Shown here: one piece after another, positions 10,281-20,635 of the stretch
Position numbering within the stretch: position 1 is the first letter of the stretch
Layout: each line of letters opens with the position of its first letter
Source: Shewanella mangrovisoli
Lineage (GTDB): Bacteria; Pseudomonadota; Gammaproteobacteria; Enterobacterales; Shewanellaceae
DNA length: 64,000 nucleotides
Direction: 5' to 3'
NCBI RefSeq assembly: GCF_019457635.1
Contig: NZ_CP080412.1
Coordinates: forward strand, 2,356,001 to 2,420,000
Made by a program: the position numbers and the translations under genes
The notes under the pieces: generated by a model
What the model was told of the DNA's origin: nothing
The model's database searches: none
What the model saw: only the letters and a program-made list of their open reading frames with translations

Positions 10281-10601
10281 TACCCTGAACGTTTACAATA
10301 AGGGGCCTAGGCCCCTTATTTATTCCTACGCTCGCCGTTTCGAACTCAAAAATGACCTTGCTTAGCCCTTAGGTTTGCCAGCTTAAGGGCGAATTTTTAT
10401 CTGGTTTTTATCTTCTGTTTAGCTGGTAAATTGGTTGCATAATAGTCAGTTAATGCTGAAAACCTGTGCTTTAGGTCATTAGCGCCGATTTTTTGCCTTG
10501 TACCAGTAATTCTTAGGATAAAAACGCCCTTAGATGCTCCACATTTACTGGGATTCTGGTATCGTTAGCCCACCTGTTTTCATTTTTATGGATTAAGTCG
10601 T
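10281..10601. other. 321-bp intergenic region before ftsK
   Basis: This holds the lrp terminator and the ftsK promoter region. CATAAT near 10438 is a candidate -10 without a convincing -35. No ORF, RNA gene or repeat is recognised. Confidence 0.4.
10298..10321 (+). terminator. terminator of lrp
   Basis: A perfect 24-bp palindrome (AATAAGGGGCC then TAGGCCCCTTATT) ends in T residues, 18 bp after the lrp stop. Confidence 0.85.
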
Positions 10602-13355
10602 TTGTCTCAAGGAAATAGTGTACGCACGCTCTCAGGCCTGCAGCGTCTGCTCGAAGGCGGACTCATCATTTGCTGTGTTTTAGCCACCTATATTTTGCTT
10701 GCCTTAACCAGTTTTAGTCCGTCGGATCCGGGCTGGAGCCAGTCTCATTTTCAAGGCGATATCAAAAACTGGACGGGGGCAGTAGGGGCGTGGATTGCCG
10801 ACATTCTGCTGTACTTTTTTGGCGTCACCGCCTACATCATGCCGATTATTGTGGCCTCGACAGGTTGGCTGCTTTTCAAACGCGCCCATGATTTATTGGA
10901 AATTGACTACTTTTCAGTCGCACTGCGCATCATAGGTTTTCTACTGCTTATTCTTGGTTTTTCAGCATTAGCCAGCATGAATGCCAATAATATCTATGAG
11001 TTTTCCGCAGGCGGCGTGGCAGGGGATGTTATCGGCCAAGCCATGTTGCCGTATTTTAATAAGCTCGGCACAACCTTGTTGCTACTGTGCTTTTTAGGCT
11101 CGGGATTTACGCTGTTAACCGGGATCAGCTTGTTGACTGTGGTCGAGAAGGTCGGCTTTGTCTCCATTTGGTGCTTCAGAAAGCTCAAACGTCTGCCACA
11201 GGCACTAAAACGTGAGCGTGAAACCGAAGATACCCGTGGTTTTATGACGGTCGTTGATAAGTTTAAGCAGCGCCGCGATTCACAGCACCAGCTTGAAAAA
11301 GCCAGAGTGCGCGAGCCAAACGTCGCACCAAATCGCATCTTTACCACTCGCCCAGTGAAGGAAGAAAAGGAAGAAGAAGTCAGCGACGAAATCATCACCG
11401 AAGCGAGTACAGGGAAGGGCAAGCTGTCAGCTCTCGCAAAAATCTTGAGCTTAAACAGCAATAAAGCCAAGGCTGAGCCTAAAGGCCAACAACGAGTTGA
11501 GCCACAATTGGATCAAGCCAGCGCCGTGGCTGAACATGGTCATTTTGAGGCGCCGCCTTGGGTGGCTAAGCCCAAAGAAGCCGAATTAGATTTAGAGGAT
11601 GAAACTGAGTTCAAGGCGCACGTTTTCGAAGATGAAGATGACGACGAACCCGTATTCCATCGTGAAACCATGCTGGATGATGAGGATGAAGACGAGTTAG
11701 GTTTCAACGATGAAGATGTCATCGATTTTGATACTAAAGCCTCAACGGGCGCGGTGACTCAGGCACAACGTAAAAAAGAAGCGCCAAAGGCGAAGATTGT
11801 CGATGGTATTGTGGTTTTACCGGGACAAGAAGATAAACCTGTTCCAGCAAAACCTATGGATCCGCTGCCAAGCATCAGCTTGCTGGATGTGCCTAATCGT
11901 AAAAAGAATCCGATAAGCCCTGAGGAATTAGAGCAAGTTGCCCGCTTAGTCGAGGCCAAGCTTGCCGACTTTAACATTGTGGCAACTGTAGTGGGGGTTT
12001 ATCCCGGTCCTGTGATCACCCGTTTTGAGCTGGATTTAGCGCCAGGCATTAAAGCCTCGAAGATTTCAAACCTCGCCAATGATCTAGCACGTTCACTGCT
12101 GGCCGAGCGTGTGCGTGTGGTTGAGGTGATCCCGGGGAAATCCTATGTGGGTCTCGAACTGCCGAACAAGTTCCGCGAAACCGTGTACATGCGTGATGTA
12201 CTCGATTGCGAAGCCTTTACCGAGAGCAAATCAAACCTGACCATGGTACTTGGCCAAGACATTTCCGGCGAGCCTGTGGTGGTTGATTTAGGCAAAATGC
12301 CGCACTTACTGGTTGCCGGTACCACGGGTTCGGGTAAATCTGTCGGGGTGAACGTGATGATCACCAGCTTATTGTATAAGTCTGGCCCTGAAGATGTTCG
12401 CTTTATCATGATCGACCCGAAAATGCTGGAATTATCGGTTTATGAAGGCATCCCACATCTACTCTGTGAAGTGGTTACCGACATGAAAGAAGCGGCCAAT
12501 GCGCTGCGCTGGTGTGTGGGTGAGATGGAGCGCCGCTATAAGCTAATGTCTATGATGGGCGTTCGTAACATCAAGGGATATAACGCGAAGATTGCCGAAG
12601 CGAAAGCCAATGGCGAAGTGATTTTAGACCCTATGTGGAAGTCATCTGACAGCATGGAGCCTGAGGCACCAGCCTTAGATAAACTGCCATCGATTGTGGT
12701 TGTCGTCGACGAATTTGCTGACATGATGATGATTGTCGGTAAAAAAGTGGAAGAGTTGATCGCCCGTATCGCCCAAAAGGCCCGTGCTGCGGGTATCCAT
12801 TTAATCCTTGCGACCCAACGTCCATCGGTGGATGTGATCACAGGTTTAATTAAAGCCAACATCCCGACACGGATGGCGTTCCAAGTGTCTTCCCGTATCG
12901 ACTCCCGTACAATTTTGGATCAGCAAGGCGCTGAAACCTTATTGGGTATGGGTGACATGTTGTATTTACCGCCCGGCACCGCTGTGCCAAACCGTGTCCA
13001 TGGTGCCTTTATCGATGACCATGAGGTTCACCGTGTGGTGGCTGATTGGTGCGCCCGTGGTAAACCACAATACATTGATGAGATCCTCAATGGCGTGAGT
13101 GAGGGCGAACAAGTGCTCTTGCCGGGTGAAACCGCCGAATCCGATGAAGAATACGATCCGCTTTATGATGAGGCCGTCGCTTTCGTGACCGAAACCCGCC
13201 GCGGTTCGATTTCGAGCGTGCAGCGTAAATTTAAGATTGGTTATAACCGCGCAGCACGTATTATCGAACAAATGGAAATGCAGGGCGTGGTCTCGGCGCA
13301 GGGCCATAATGGTAACCGCGAAGTGCTGGCACCGCCAGCCCCGAAACACTATTAA
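10602..13355 (+). CDS. ftsK: DNA translocase FtsK
   Basis: FtsK couples division to chromosome dimer resolution by pumping DNA toward dif and activating XerCD. The 917-residue protein has four to five membrane segments (about 20-185) and an acidic, low-complexity linker (about 220-410, with runs of D/E). The motor has Walker [10 protein letters not shown] (about 573-581) and Walker [12 protein letters not shown] (about 700), then the C-terminal gamma winged helix ([27 protein letters not shown] in pieces) that reads KOPS. The start is a TTG at 10602; no ATG or GTG in frame precedes the first membrane helix. It lies immediately upstream of lolA, as in E. coli. Confidence 0.95.
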   Translation: MSQGNSVRTLSGLQRLLEGGLIICCVLATYILLALTSFSPSDPGWSQSHFQGDIKNWTGAVGAWIADILLYFFGVTAYIMPIIVASTGWLLFKRAHDLLEIDYFSVALRIIGFLLLILGFSALASMNANNIYEFSAGGVAGDVIGQAMLPYFNKLGTTLLLLCFLGSGFTLLTGISLLTVVEKVGFVSIWCFRKLKRLPQALKRERETEDTRGFMTVVDKFKQRRDSQHQLEKARVREPNVAPNRIFTTRPVKEEKEEEVSDEIITEASTGKGKLSALAKILSLNSNKAKAEPKGQQRVEPQLDQASAVAEHGHFEAPPWVAKPKEAELDLEDETEFKAHVFEDEDDDEPVFHRETMLDDEDEDELGFNDEDVIDFDTKASTGAVTQAQRKKEAPKAKIVDGIVVLPGQEDKPVPAKPMDPLPSISLLDVPNRKKNPISPEELEQVARLVEAKLADFNIVATVVGVYPGPVITRFELDLAPGIKASKISNLANDLARSLLAERVRVVEVIPGKSYVGLELPNKFRETVYMRDVLDCEAFTESKSNLTMVLGQDISGEPVVVDLGKMPHLLVAGTTGSGKSVGVNVMITSLLYKSGPEDVRFIMIDPKMLELSVYEGIPHLLCEVVTDMKEAANALRWCVGEMERRYKLMSMMGVRNIKGYNAKIAEAKANGEVILDPMWKSSDSMEPEAPALDKLPSIVVVVDEFADMMMIVGKKVEELIARIAQKARAAGIHLILATQRPSVDVITGLIKANIPTRMAFQVSSRIDSRTILDQQGAETLLGMGDMLYLPPGTAVPNRVHGAFIDDHEVHRVVADWCARGKPQYIDEILNGVSEGEQVLLPGETAESDEEYDPLYDEAVAFVTETRRGSISSVQRKFKIGYNRAARIIEQMEMQGVVSAQGHNGNREVLAPPAPKHY

Positions 13356-13374
13356 TGTTAAGCTAGATGTCAGT

Positions 13375-13408
13375 TTGAACTCGCCATAATGCGGCGAGTT
13401 CAACTTTT
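13375..13408 (+). terminator. hairpin between ftsK and lolA
   Basis: TTGAACTCGCC (13375-13385) pairs with GGCGAGTTCAA (13393-13403) around a 7-nt loop and is followed by CTTTTAG. The short T-run suggests partial termination or attenuation before lolA. Confidence 0.6.
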
Positions 13409-13424
13409 AGTCCAAAGGATACCT

Positions 13425-14045
13425 ATGAAAAAACTGTTGTGTGCTGTGTTGTTATCACCATTGTTATACAGCAATGCAGTATTGGCCGATGACGCAACGC
13501 AATTACGCGAAACCTTAAGCGGCACTGAGTCACTCAAGGCTGATTTCAAGCAAACCGTTACCGATATCAATAAAAAGGTTATCCAAACGGGCGCGGGGGT
13601 ATTCGCACTGGCCCATCCAAACCAGTTCTATTGGCATTTAACCGCGCCCGATGAATCCCAGATTGTCGCCGACGGTAAAGATTTATGGATCTATAATCCC
13701 TTCGCCGAAGAAGTGGTGATCATGGATTTTGCCGAAGCCATTAATGCTTCGCCCGTCGCCTTATTGGTTCACCGCGATGACGCCACTTGGTCGCAATATA
13801 GCGTGGCCAAAAAGCAAGACTGTTATGAAATCAAACCTAAGGCCACGGATGCCGGGATCTTCTCGGTCAATGTCTGTTTTAACAAAGGCATACTGAATAA
13901 ATTCAATGTGCTCGATGATAAAGGCAACCTAAGCCAGTTTGATTTGAGCAATCAACACAGCATTAGCGCCGCGGATAAAGCGCTGTTTAAGTTTGTGTTA
14001 CCAGAAAACGTTGATGTGGATGATCAACGTCTTAAAACCCAATAG
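13425..14045 (+). CDS. lolA: outer-membrane lipoprotein carrier protein LolA
   Basis: LolA takes lipoproteins released by LolCDE across the periplasm to LolB. The 206-residue precursor has a signal peptide ([21 protein letters not shown]) cleaved before DDATQLR. The mature part has the LolA pattern, with LKADFKQTV and later [25 protein letters not shown] (in pieces). The frame opens upstream at 13389, but the ATG at 13425 has AAAGGA at proper distance and starts the signal peptide. The order ftsK-lolA-rarA is conserved in gammaproteobacteria. Confidence 0.96.
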   Translation: MKKLLCAVLLSPLLYSNAVLADDATQLRETLSGTESLKADFKQTVTDINKKVIQTGAGVFALAHPNQFYWHLTAPDESQIVADGKDLWIYNPFAEEVVIMDFAEAINASPVALLVHRDDATWSQYSVAKKQDCYEIKPKATDAGIFSVNVCFNKGILNKFNVLDDKGNLSQFDLSNQHSISAADKALFKFVLPENVDVDDQRLKTQ

Positions 14046-14053
14046 GTTTACGC

Positions 14054-15385
14054 GTGAGCAGTTTATCGTTTAATTTTGCGCCTGATTTTCGTCCCTTAGC
14101 CGCGCGTATGCGGCCAAGGACGATTGCCGAGTATATAGGTCAAGCCCATTTGTTGGGGGAAGGCCAACCACTGCGCCAAGCATTAGAAGCGGGCCGTGCC
14201 CATTCGATGATGTTATGGGGACCGCCGGGCACAGGTAAAACGACACTTGCCGAACTTATCGCCCATTATTCCAATGCCCATGTTGAACGCATCTCGGCGG
14301 TCACCTCGGGTGTAAAAGACATTCGCGCCGCCATCGAGCAGGCCCAAGCCGTTGCCCAATCCCGTGGCCAACGCACCTTGCTGTTTGTTGATGAAGTGCA
14401 TCGCTTTAATAAGAGTCAGCAGGACGCTTTTTTGCCCTTCATTGAAGATGGCACTGTGATTTTTATTGGGGCGACCACTGAAAACCCTTCATTTGAAATC
14501 AATAACGCCTTGCTGTCACGGGCGCGTGTCTATCTTATCAAGCGCTTAAGCCAAGACGAGATAGTGCATATCATCACCCAAGCCTTAACGGATCCCGAGC
14601 GTGGGTTAGGGCAACGCCAGTTAGTCATGCCAACGGATGTGCTCAATAAGCTGGCGCAGCTCTGTGACGGCGATGCGCGCAAAGCGCTAAACCTGCTTGA
14701 GCTGATGAGCGATATGGTGGCCGATGGCGGCAGTTTTACCACTGAAATGCTGGTACAAGTCGCCGGCCATCAAGTGGCGGGGTTCGATAAAAATGGCGAT
14801 CAGTTTTACGATTTAATTTCGGCAGTACACAAATCGATTCGTGGCTCGGCGCCCGATGCCGCACTGTATTGGTTTTGCCGTATTTTAGAAGGCGGCGGCG
14901 ATCCGCTATATGTCGCCAGACGCTTATTAGCCATTGCCTCAGAAGATGTGGGCAATGCCGATCCTAATGCCATGACAGTCGCGCTCAATGCCTGGGATTG
15001 TTTCCACCGCGTTGGGCCTGCCGAAGGTGAGCGGGCGATTGCCCAGGCTATTGTGTATTTAGCCAGTGCGCCTAAGAGTAATGCCGTTTACACCGCCTTC
15101 AAAGCGGCGAGGGCGCTGGCCCGCGAAACGGGCCAAGAGGCCGTGCCCTATCATCTGCGCAATGCGCCGACCAAACTCATGGCGGAAATGGGTTTTGGCG
15201 CCGAATATCGCTATGCCCACGATGAACCCAATGCCTATGCTAGCGGCGAGAATTATTTCCCCGAATCCTTACAAGCATCGCAATTTTATTTCCCGACTGA
15301 ACGCGGATTTGAAAAGCGGATTAAGGACAAATTGGCGCAATTAGCGCAATTAGATCAAGCCAGTGGAAGAAAAAGGTATGAATAA
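14054..15385 (+). CDS. rarA: replication-associated recombination protein A (AAA+ ATPase)
   Basis: The 443-residue clamp-loader-like ATPase acts at stalled forks. It has [11 protein letters not shown] near the N-terminus, Walker [10 protein letters not shown] (about 56-64), Walker [12 protein letters not shown] (about 112-122) and the sensor [12 protein letters not shown], followed by the MgsA oligomerisation domain. The start is GTG at 14054, eight bases after the lolA stop. Its 3' end overlaps the crcB start by 8 bp, so the two are probably translationally coupled. Confidence 0.95.
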   Translation: MSSLSFNFAPDFRPLAARMRPRTIAEYIGQAHLLGEGQPLRQALEAGRAHSMMLWGPPGTGKTTLAELIAHYSNAHVERISAVTSGVKDIRAAIEQAQAVAQSRGQRTLLFVDEVHRFNKSQQDAFLPFIEDGTVIFIGATTENPSFEINNALLSRARVYLIKRLSQDEIVHIITQALTDPERGLGQRQLVMPTDVLNKLAQLCDGDARKALNLLELMSDMVADGGSFTTEMLVQVAGHQVAGFDKNGDQFYDLISAVHKSIRGSAPDAALYWFCRILEGGGDPLYVARRLLAIASEDVGNADPNAMTVALNAWDCFHRVGPAEGERAIAQAIVYLASAPKSNAVYTAFKAARALARETGQEAVPYHLRNAPTKLMAEMGFGAEYRYAHDEPNAYASGENYFPESLQASQFYFPTERGFEKRIKDKLAQLAQLDQASGRKRYE

Positions 15386-15752
15386 TCTCTTACTTGTGGC
15401 CTTGGGTGGTTCCATTGGTGCGGTTTTTCGCTATCTTATTTCAATATTCATGATCCAAGTATTTGGCAGCAGTTTTCCTTTTGGTACACTGTTAGTCAAT
15501 GTCCTCGGTTCATTTTTAATGGGCGTCATTTACGCACTGGGACAAATGAGTCATATCAGCCCAGAACTCAAAGCCCTGATCGGCGTTGGCCTGTTAGGCG
15601 CTTTGACAACGTTTTCAACTTTCTCAAACGAAACTTTATTGCTGATGCAAGAAGGAGATTGGTTGAAGGCGGCTTTGAATGTGGTGTTGAACCTAAGTCT
15701 ATGTTTGTTTATGGTTTACTTAGGCCAACAACTGGTTTTTTCTCGCATTTAA
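15378..15752 (+). CDS. crcB: fluoride efflux channel CrcB/Fluc
   Basis: The 124-residue protein has four membrane helices and the Fluc signatures [10 protein letters not shown] near residue 10 and TTFSTFSNE near residue 77. It exports fluoride passively as a dual-topology dimer. The frame begins at a GTG (15363), but the ATG at 15378 just after AAAAAGG is the likely start; this overlaps the rarA end by 8 bp. No fluoride riboswitch is evident, as expected inside an operon. Confidence 0.93.
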   Translation: MNNLLLVALGGSIGAVFRYLISIFMIQVFGSSFPFGTLLVNVLGSFLMGVIYALGQMSHISPELKALIGVGLLGALTTFSTFSNETLLLMQEGDWLKAALNVVLNLSLCLFMVYLGQQLVFSRI

Positions 15753-17057
<1,305 letters not shown>

Positions 17058-17075
17058 TTGGCGTAACACAACACC

Positions 17076-17198
17076 ATGGATAAAGGTCAACGTTATCTTC
17101 GTTGGCTTTCCTACACCGCTGTCATCGCCGTGTTTTGCGCTGTGATGTTGGCAACCCTAGGTAAAGCCGTCTGGGTTGTGTTAGAAAACGTGAAATAG
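17076..17198 (+). CDS. 40-residue single-pass membrane protein
   Basis: An ATG 18 bp after the serS stop opens a 40-residue frame, MDKGQRYLRWLSYTAV onward, with one hydrophobic helix (about 12-36) and basic flanks, ending ENVK. It ends 12 bp before a strong terminator and so lies inside the serS transcript. There is no clear Shine-Dalgarno site. I recall small serS-linked membrane ORFs in Shewanella annotation, but no function is known. It is below usual gene-finder length limits. Confidence 0.6.
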   Translation: MDKGQRYLRWLSYTAVIAVFCAVMLATLGKAVWVVLENVK

Positions 17199-17210
17199 CA
17201 CGACTCAAAT

Positions 17211-17243
17211 AAAAAGGTATATTCCTGTGGAATATACCTTTTT
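17211..17243. terminator. bidirectional terminator between serS and tusE
   Basis: A perfect 15-bp stem AAAAAGGTATATTCC/GGAATATACCTTTTT with a 3-nt loop has T-runs on both strands. It separates the convergent serS unit and tusE. Confidence 0.92.
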
Positions 17244-17265
17244 TGTTAGCTGAAGTGATTAAAGC

Positions 17266-17604
17266 TTAAATACACTTGGCAGGTTTAGGCAGACCCGCAA
17301 TCTTTGTCGCCTGTTTGGCAGGACCCACCGGAAAGAGGGTATAGAGGTACTTAGAGTTACCTTTATCCGGCCCTAAGGCTTGACCAATCGCTTTGACTAG
17401 CACGCGAATTGCAGGGCTGGTTTTATATTCCAGATAAAAGTCCCGAACAAAATTAACCACTTCCCAGTGCGCACTGGTCAGTTCAATCTGTTCTTCTTGG
17501 GCTAATAGCGGCGCCATATCCGGCTGCCAGTCGGCGATATTCTTTAAATAGCCTTGATGGTCGCGTTCAATTTCGACGCCATTGAATATAAGCGGATTTA
17601 CCAC
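17266..17604 (-). CDS. tusE: sulfur relay protein TusE (DsrC family)
   Basis: TusE accepts persulfide sulfur from TusBCD and passes it to MnmA for 2-thiolation of tRNA wobble uridine. The 112-residue protein has the DsrC pattern ([18 protein letters not shown]) and the conserved penultimate cysteine (PAKCI). It starts at GTG, overlapping the tusB stop by 7 bp. It is last in the tusDCB-tusE unit. Confidence 0.94.
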   Translation of the reverse strand: MVNPLIFNGVEIERDHQGYLKNIADWQPDMAPLLAQEEQIELTSAHWEVVNFVRDFYLEYKTSPAIRVLVKAIGQALGPDKGNSKYLYTLFPVGPAKQATKIAGLPKPAKCI

Positions 17605-17879
17605 GTGATCACCTTATCGTGCTGCAAAGATTGAGCGACAAACTCGCTGTAATCAATCTGACTAATGTTTTTAAGACGTTCCGTTAAGCCACGGGCGATG
17701 ACATCGTCTTTGAGCACCATCACCTTAAAGGGCGATAGCGCCATGGCCCATTGGCGCAGTAATAATGCGTTAACGCCATCGCTCGAGAGTAAAATTGCAT
17801 CCTCTTTGCAAGCATAACGCAGGCAAAGTTTGAGGGCATTGTCTCGGCTGGGCGAGGTTTGAATATGATGTAAAATCAT
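17598..17879 (-). CDS. tusB: sulfur relay protein TusB (DsrH family)
   Basis: The 93-residue protein starts [10 protein letters not shown], as TusB/DsrH proteins do, and shows the DsrE-like alpha/beta fold pattern ([10 protein letters not shown]). It is a structural subunit of the TusB2C2D2 hexamer. Its start overlaps the tusC stop by one base and its end overlaps tusE. Confidence 0.9.
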   Translation of the reverse strand: MILHHIQTSPSRDNALKLCLRYACKEDAILLSSDGVNALLLRQWAMALSPFKVMVLKDDVIARGLTERLKNISQIDYSEFVAQSLQHDKVITW

Positions 17880-18235
17880 TAGAATACTAAGACCTCATCA
17901 ACGGCTTTTAAGTGAGCTGAGATGGCTTCATCGTTTAAGATAGTCACCGGAATCGACAACAAGCTATGGCTTAAACCGTAGTCACCTAAGGACTGTTTGC
18001 AGGCGAACACTGATTCGATGTCGTACAGCGGGAGCGCTTTTAGCGCCGCAAGGTAATCTTTACCGCCGATAAGTTCGGGCTGTTGGTCTTTAAGCAGATG
18101 CAACACGCCTTCATCGACAAACACTAAACTCACTTCTTGCTCAAAACTGGCGCTTAATAGGGCAAAGTCTAAGGCTTCGCGGCCTTTAGTAGTGCCATGG
18201 GGCGCGCTTCGGAACAATATACAGATTTTTTTCAT
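17879..18235 (-). CDS. tusC: sulfur relay protein TusC (DsrF family)
   Basis: The 118-residue protein begins MKKICILFRSAPHGTTKGREALDFAL (in pieces), the DsrF/TusC signature, and ends DEVLVF. It is part of the TusBCD complex moving sulfur from TusA to TusE. It lies 14 bp after tusD and overlaps tusB by one base. Confidence 0.92.
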   Translation of the reverse strand: MKKICILFRSAPHGTTKGREALDFALLSASFEQEVSLVFVDEGVLHLLKDQQPELIGGKDYLAALKALPLYDIESVFACKQSLGDYGLSHSLLSIPVTILNDEAISAHLKAVDEVLVF

Positions 18236-18249
18236 AGCATTTCCGAAGC

Positions 18250-18642
18250 TTAAAAGCAGATCAAACGATCGGCAGATTCAATTCCCGTGACCAGTTCACC
18301 CAGTCCGCCCATAATAAAAGAATGTTCCACATTCCAGTGGTTTAGCCCGTTCTCCTGCGCCTCTTGCTGCGAGACTATGCCGCGTCTTAATGCAGCAGAA
18401 ACACAGTTCACGAGGGAGACTTGATGCTCGGCCGCCAGTTGTTTCCAGCCTTTAACCACATCATATTCATCGGATGCAGGTAAGTTAAAGTCCGTCGAGT
18501 TATACACGCCATCCTGATAGAAAAACACGCAGACAATCTCATGTCCGCTTTGCAGGGAGGCTTGGGTGAAACGTAGGGCATTCACGCTTGCCGACGTGCC
18601 ATAAGCTGGCCCGTTTACTTGGATAATAAATTTGCTCATCAT
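18250..18642 (-). CDS. tusD: sulfurtransferase TusD (DsrE family)
   Basis: TusD is the catalytic subunit of TusBCD. The 130-residue protein starts MMSKFIIQVNGPAYGTSAS, with the GPAYG motif. The active cysteine lies in LVNCVSAALRRG, aligned with E. coli Cys78. The start is ATG at 18642 or 18639. The start codon directly abuts the T-run of a strong hairpin terminator, and there is no Shine-Dalgarno site or room for a normal leader. The gene may depend on read-through from the upstream BI-1 gene or on a near-leaderless transcript. Confidence 0.92.
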   Translation of the reverse strand: MMSKFIIQVNGPAYGTSASVNALRFTQASLQSGHEIVCVFFYQDGVYNSTDFNLPASDEYDVVKGWKQLAAEHQVSLVNCVSAALRRGIVSQQEAQENGLNHWNVEHSFIMGGLGELVTGIESADRLICF

Positions 18643-18670
18643 AAAAAAAATGGCCCTAAAAGTAGGGCCA
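18642..18670 (-). terminator. terminator between BI-1 gene and tusD
   Basis: TGGCCCTA (18651-18658) and TAGGGCCA (18663-18670) pair with a 4-nt loop. On the minus strand the stem is followed by eight T residues that run into the tusD ATG. It ends the BI-1 transcript 29 bp after its stop. Confidence 0.85.
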
Positions 18671-18698
18671 TTTTAGCGTAAGTTTCCCGAAAAGGGGA

Positions 18699-19358
18699 TT
18701 AATCATCGTTACCAATGCCAAGCAAATGCAAAATGGCAATAAACAGGTTTAAAAAGTCCAGATACAAGGAGATAGTGGCGCGGATATAGTTAGTCTCGCC
18801 GCCATTCACGATACGGCTAGTATCGAACAGGATAAAGCCGGTCATTAACAGCGCAAGACCCGCGTTAATCGCCATAAAGGCCACACTGTTACCCACGAAA
18901 ATGTTGATCAGCGCAGCGGCGATCACCACAATCAATCCGGCGAACAGGAAACCACGTAGGAAAGAGAAATCTTTCTTCGTTGTGACTGCATAGGCCGAGA
19001 GTGCAATAAAGATAACCGAGGTTAATCCTAAAGCTTGCATGATAAGCTCAGAGCCATTGGTCATGCCGGCATAGTGGTTAAGCATGTAACCTAATGAGGC
19101 GCCTTCCATACCAGTAAAGGCAAATACCCAGAAGATGCCTGCAGCCGAATCGGCTTTGCGTAGGGTAACGAACAGCAGCACTAAACCACCGATAGATAAA
19201 CCGAGTGACATCAGGGGGCTGATATTGAGTGCCATCGCTAAGCCTGCACACAACGCCGAGAAGGCGAGGGTCATGGCCAACAATAAATAGGTATTTTTAA
19301 GAAGTTTATTCACTTCTAAGGTGGATGCACTCGCTGAGTACAAGGTTTGCTGAGTCAT
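18699..19358 (-). CDS. Bax inhibitor-1/YccA family membrane protein
   Basis: The 219-residue inner-membrane protein has seven hydrophobic helices and the family features, including FDTSRIVNGGE near residue 180 and a C-terminal LNLFIAILHLLG. In E. coli YccA interacts with FtsH; calcium-leak activity is known for other members. The ATG at 19358 (MTQQTLYSAS) has GGAG 6 nt upstream and is preferred to the ATG at 19370. In gammaproteobacteria yccA is commonly next to tusE, so the neighbourhood is conserved. Confidence 0.9.
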   Translation of the reverse strand: MTQQTLYSASASTLEVNKLLKNTYLLLAMTLAFSALCAGLAMALNISPLMSLGLSIGGLVLLFVTLRKADSAAGIFWVFAFTGMEGASLGYMLNHYAGMTNGSELIMQALGLTSVIFIALSAYAVTTKKDFSFLRGFLFAGLIVVIAAALINIFVGNSVAFMAINAGLALLMTGFILFDTSRIVNGGETNYIRATISLYLDFLNLFIAILHLLGIGNDD

Positions 19359-19617
19359 ATCTTTCTCCATTAGCTTTTAAATCCAAACTGATCATTTTGA
19401 TTTTTAACGGGGACAAGAGTTCCCATTAATATCGTAAATCCAGTAAAACTGGGTGAATACTACCGAAAACAGTGCTGGGCTTAAAGGATTCACGCCACAA
19501 ATAACAAGTTGTAATGACTGATTTTTCTGTGCGGCCTAACGATTCAGTCGTATTTCGTTACACCAGTGCAACACAAAGACTTTAAAACAAGCTTAATCCT
19601 GCGGTAAGGCAGGAATA

Positions 19618-20520
19618 TTACGCCAGCCATTCACGGTGTAATTTATCGGTATCCCCTAGGTAGTCGAGCACCCAAGCAAGGGCGGGCGACATCTTGTCGG
19701 CGTTCCAAGCTAAGCAACAGGGGCTGGTTAATTTAGGATTTTCAAGCTGCTTTTCAACCAAGGCGCCCGCTTTAATAAATACGCTGGCTAAATGTACTGG
19801 CATATAGCCGATGCCTAATCCCTCTCTAAAGCAGTTAATCGCGCGGATCCAATCCGGCACCACGAGTCTGCGTTGATTCTCCAATAACCAGGTCATACGC
19901 TTAGGAATTTCCCGCGAGGTATCTTCCAAACAAATGGAGGGGAAGGGACGCAGTTCATCATCGGTCAAGGGACGGTCAATACTGGCTAAGGGATGGTTTT
20001 TACTCACCAAAAACGCCCATTGGATATCGCCCATGTCCTTATACTGGTATACACCCCCCACGGGAATGGCGGTTGTTGCGCCAATGGCGATATCACTGCG
20101 CCCGGTTGCAAGCGCCTCCCACACCCCGTTAAAGACCTCAATGCGGATGATAAGCTCAATATCATGGAAATGACGGTAAAAGTCGGCGATTAATACGCTA
20201 ATTCTGTCGGCTCGCACTATGTTATCTAAGGCGATAGACAATGTGGGTTGCCAGCCGTTGGCAACACGTTGGGTACCGCGTTTCATCTCATCCATTTGAG
20301 TCAGCAAGTTTCTGGCTTGCTTAACAAAATGCTCTCCCGCCGGGGTCAAGGTCACGCTGCGGTGGTGGCGCTCAAATAATACTACGCCAAGTTCTTCTTC
20401 GATTTGTTTAACGGCATAACTGACCGCAGAAGGGACCTTGTGCAGTCGATTGGCTGCCGCCGTAAAACTCCCAACCCGGGCCACGATATCAATGAGTTCT
20501 AACGCTTGTTCCGAGAGCAT
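19618..20520 (-). CDS. punR: LysR-family regulator, PunR-like
   Basis: The protein has an N-terminal winged helix-turn-helix (about 1-60, GSFTAAANRLHKVPSAVSYAVKQIEEEL in pieces) and a substrate-binding domain. Long stretches match remembered E. coli PunR (YdhB), such as ALDNIVR, DFYRHF, VFNGVWEAL, AIGATTAIPVGG and EDTSRE.PKR. PunR activates the purine nucleoside exporter/importer gene punC in response to adenosine. The divergent punC-like gene next door supports the assignment. The ATG at 20520 (MLSEQALELID) matches the E. coli start; the frame is open to 20580, with another ATG at 20529. The protein has 300 residues from 20520. Confidence 0.9.
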   Translation of the reverse strand: MLSEQALELIDIVARVGSFTAAANRLHKVPSAVSYAVKQIEEELGVVLFERHHRSVTLTPAGEHFVKQARNLLTQMDEMKRGTQRVANGWQPTLSIALDNIVRADRISVLIADFYRHFHDIELIIRIEVFNGVWEALATGRSDIAIGATTAIPVGGVYQYKDMGDIQWAFLVSKNHPLASIDRPLTDDELRPFPSICLEDTSREIPKRMTWLLENQRRLVVPDWIRAINCFREGLGIGYMPVHLASVFIKAGALVEKQLENPKLTSPCCLAWNADKMSPALAWVLDYLGDTDKLHREWLA

Positions 20521-20564
20521 AGCTGACATCCATTGTGATGAAAATAATTGATAGCATCTGTCAA

Positions 20565-20580
20565 AAATAAACGTTTCCAA
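20565..20580. promoter_or_regulatory. possible PurR-type operator
   Basis: The sequence AAATAAACGTTTCCAA contains the AAACGTTT core of the PurR box (consensus ACGCAAACGTTTGCGT) between divergent punR and punC. Only the core is well conserved, so binding is uncertain. It would fit a purine-transport gene. Confidence 0.35.
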
Positions 20581-20635
20581 TCAAATTAACAAGTATTTAG
20601 ACTGCACGCCTTAAGTCTTTTGACACGATTATTTT

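Noticed and set aside
10994..11722. Minus-strand frames inside ftsK, with Ser-rich products
   Set aside because: They are shadows of the acidic, GA-rich ftsK linker; serine runs are the antisense of Asp/Glu codons.
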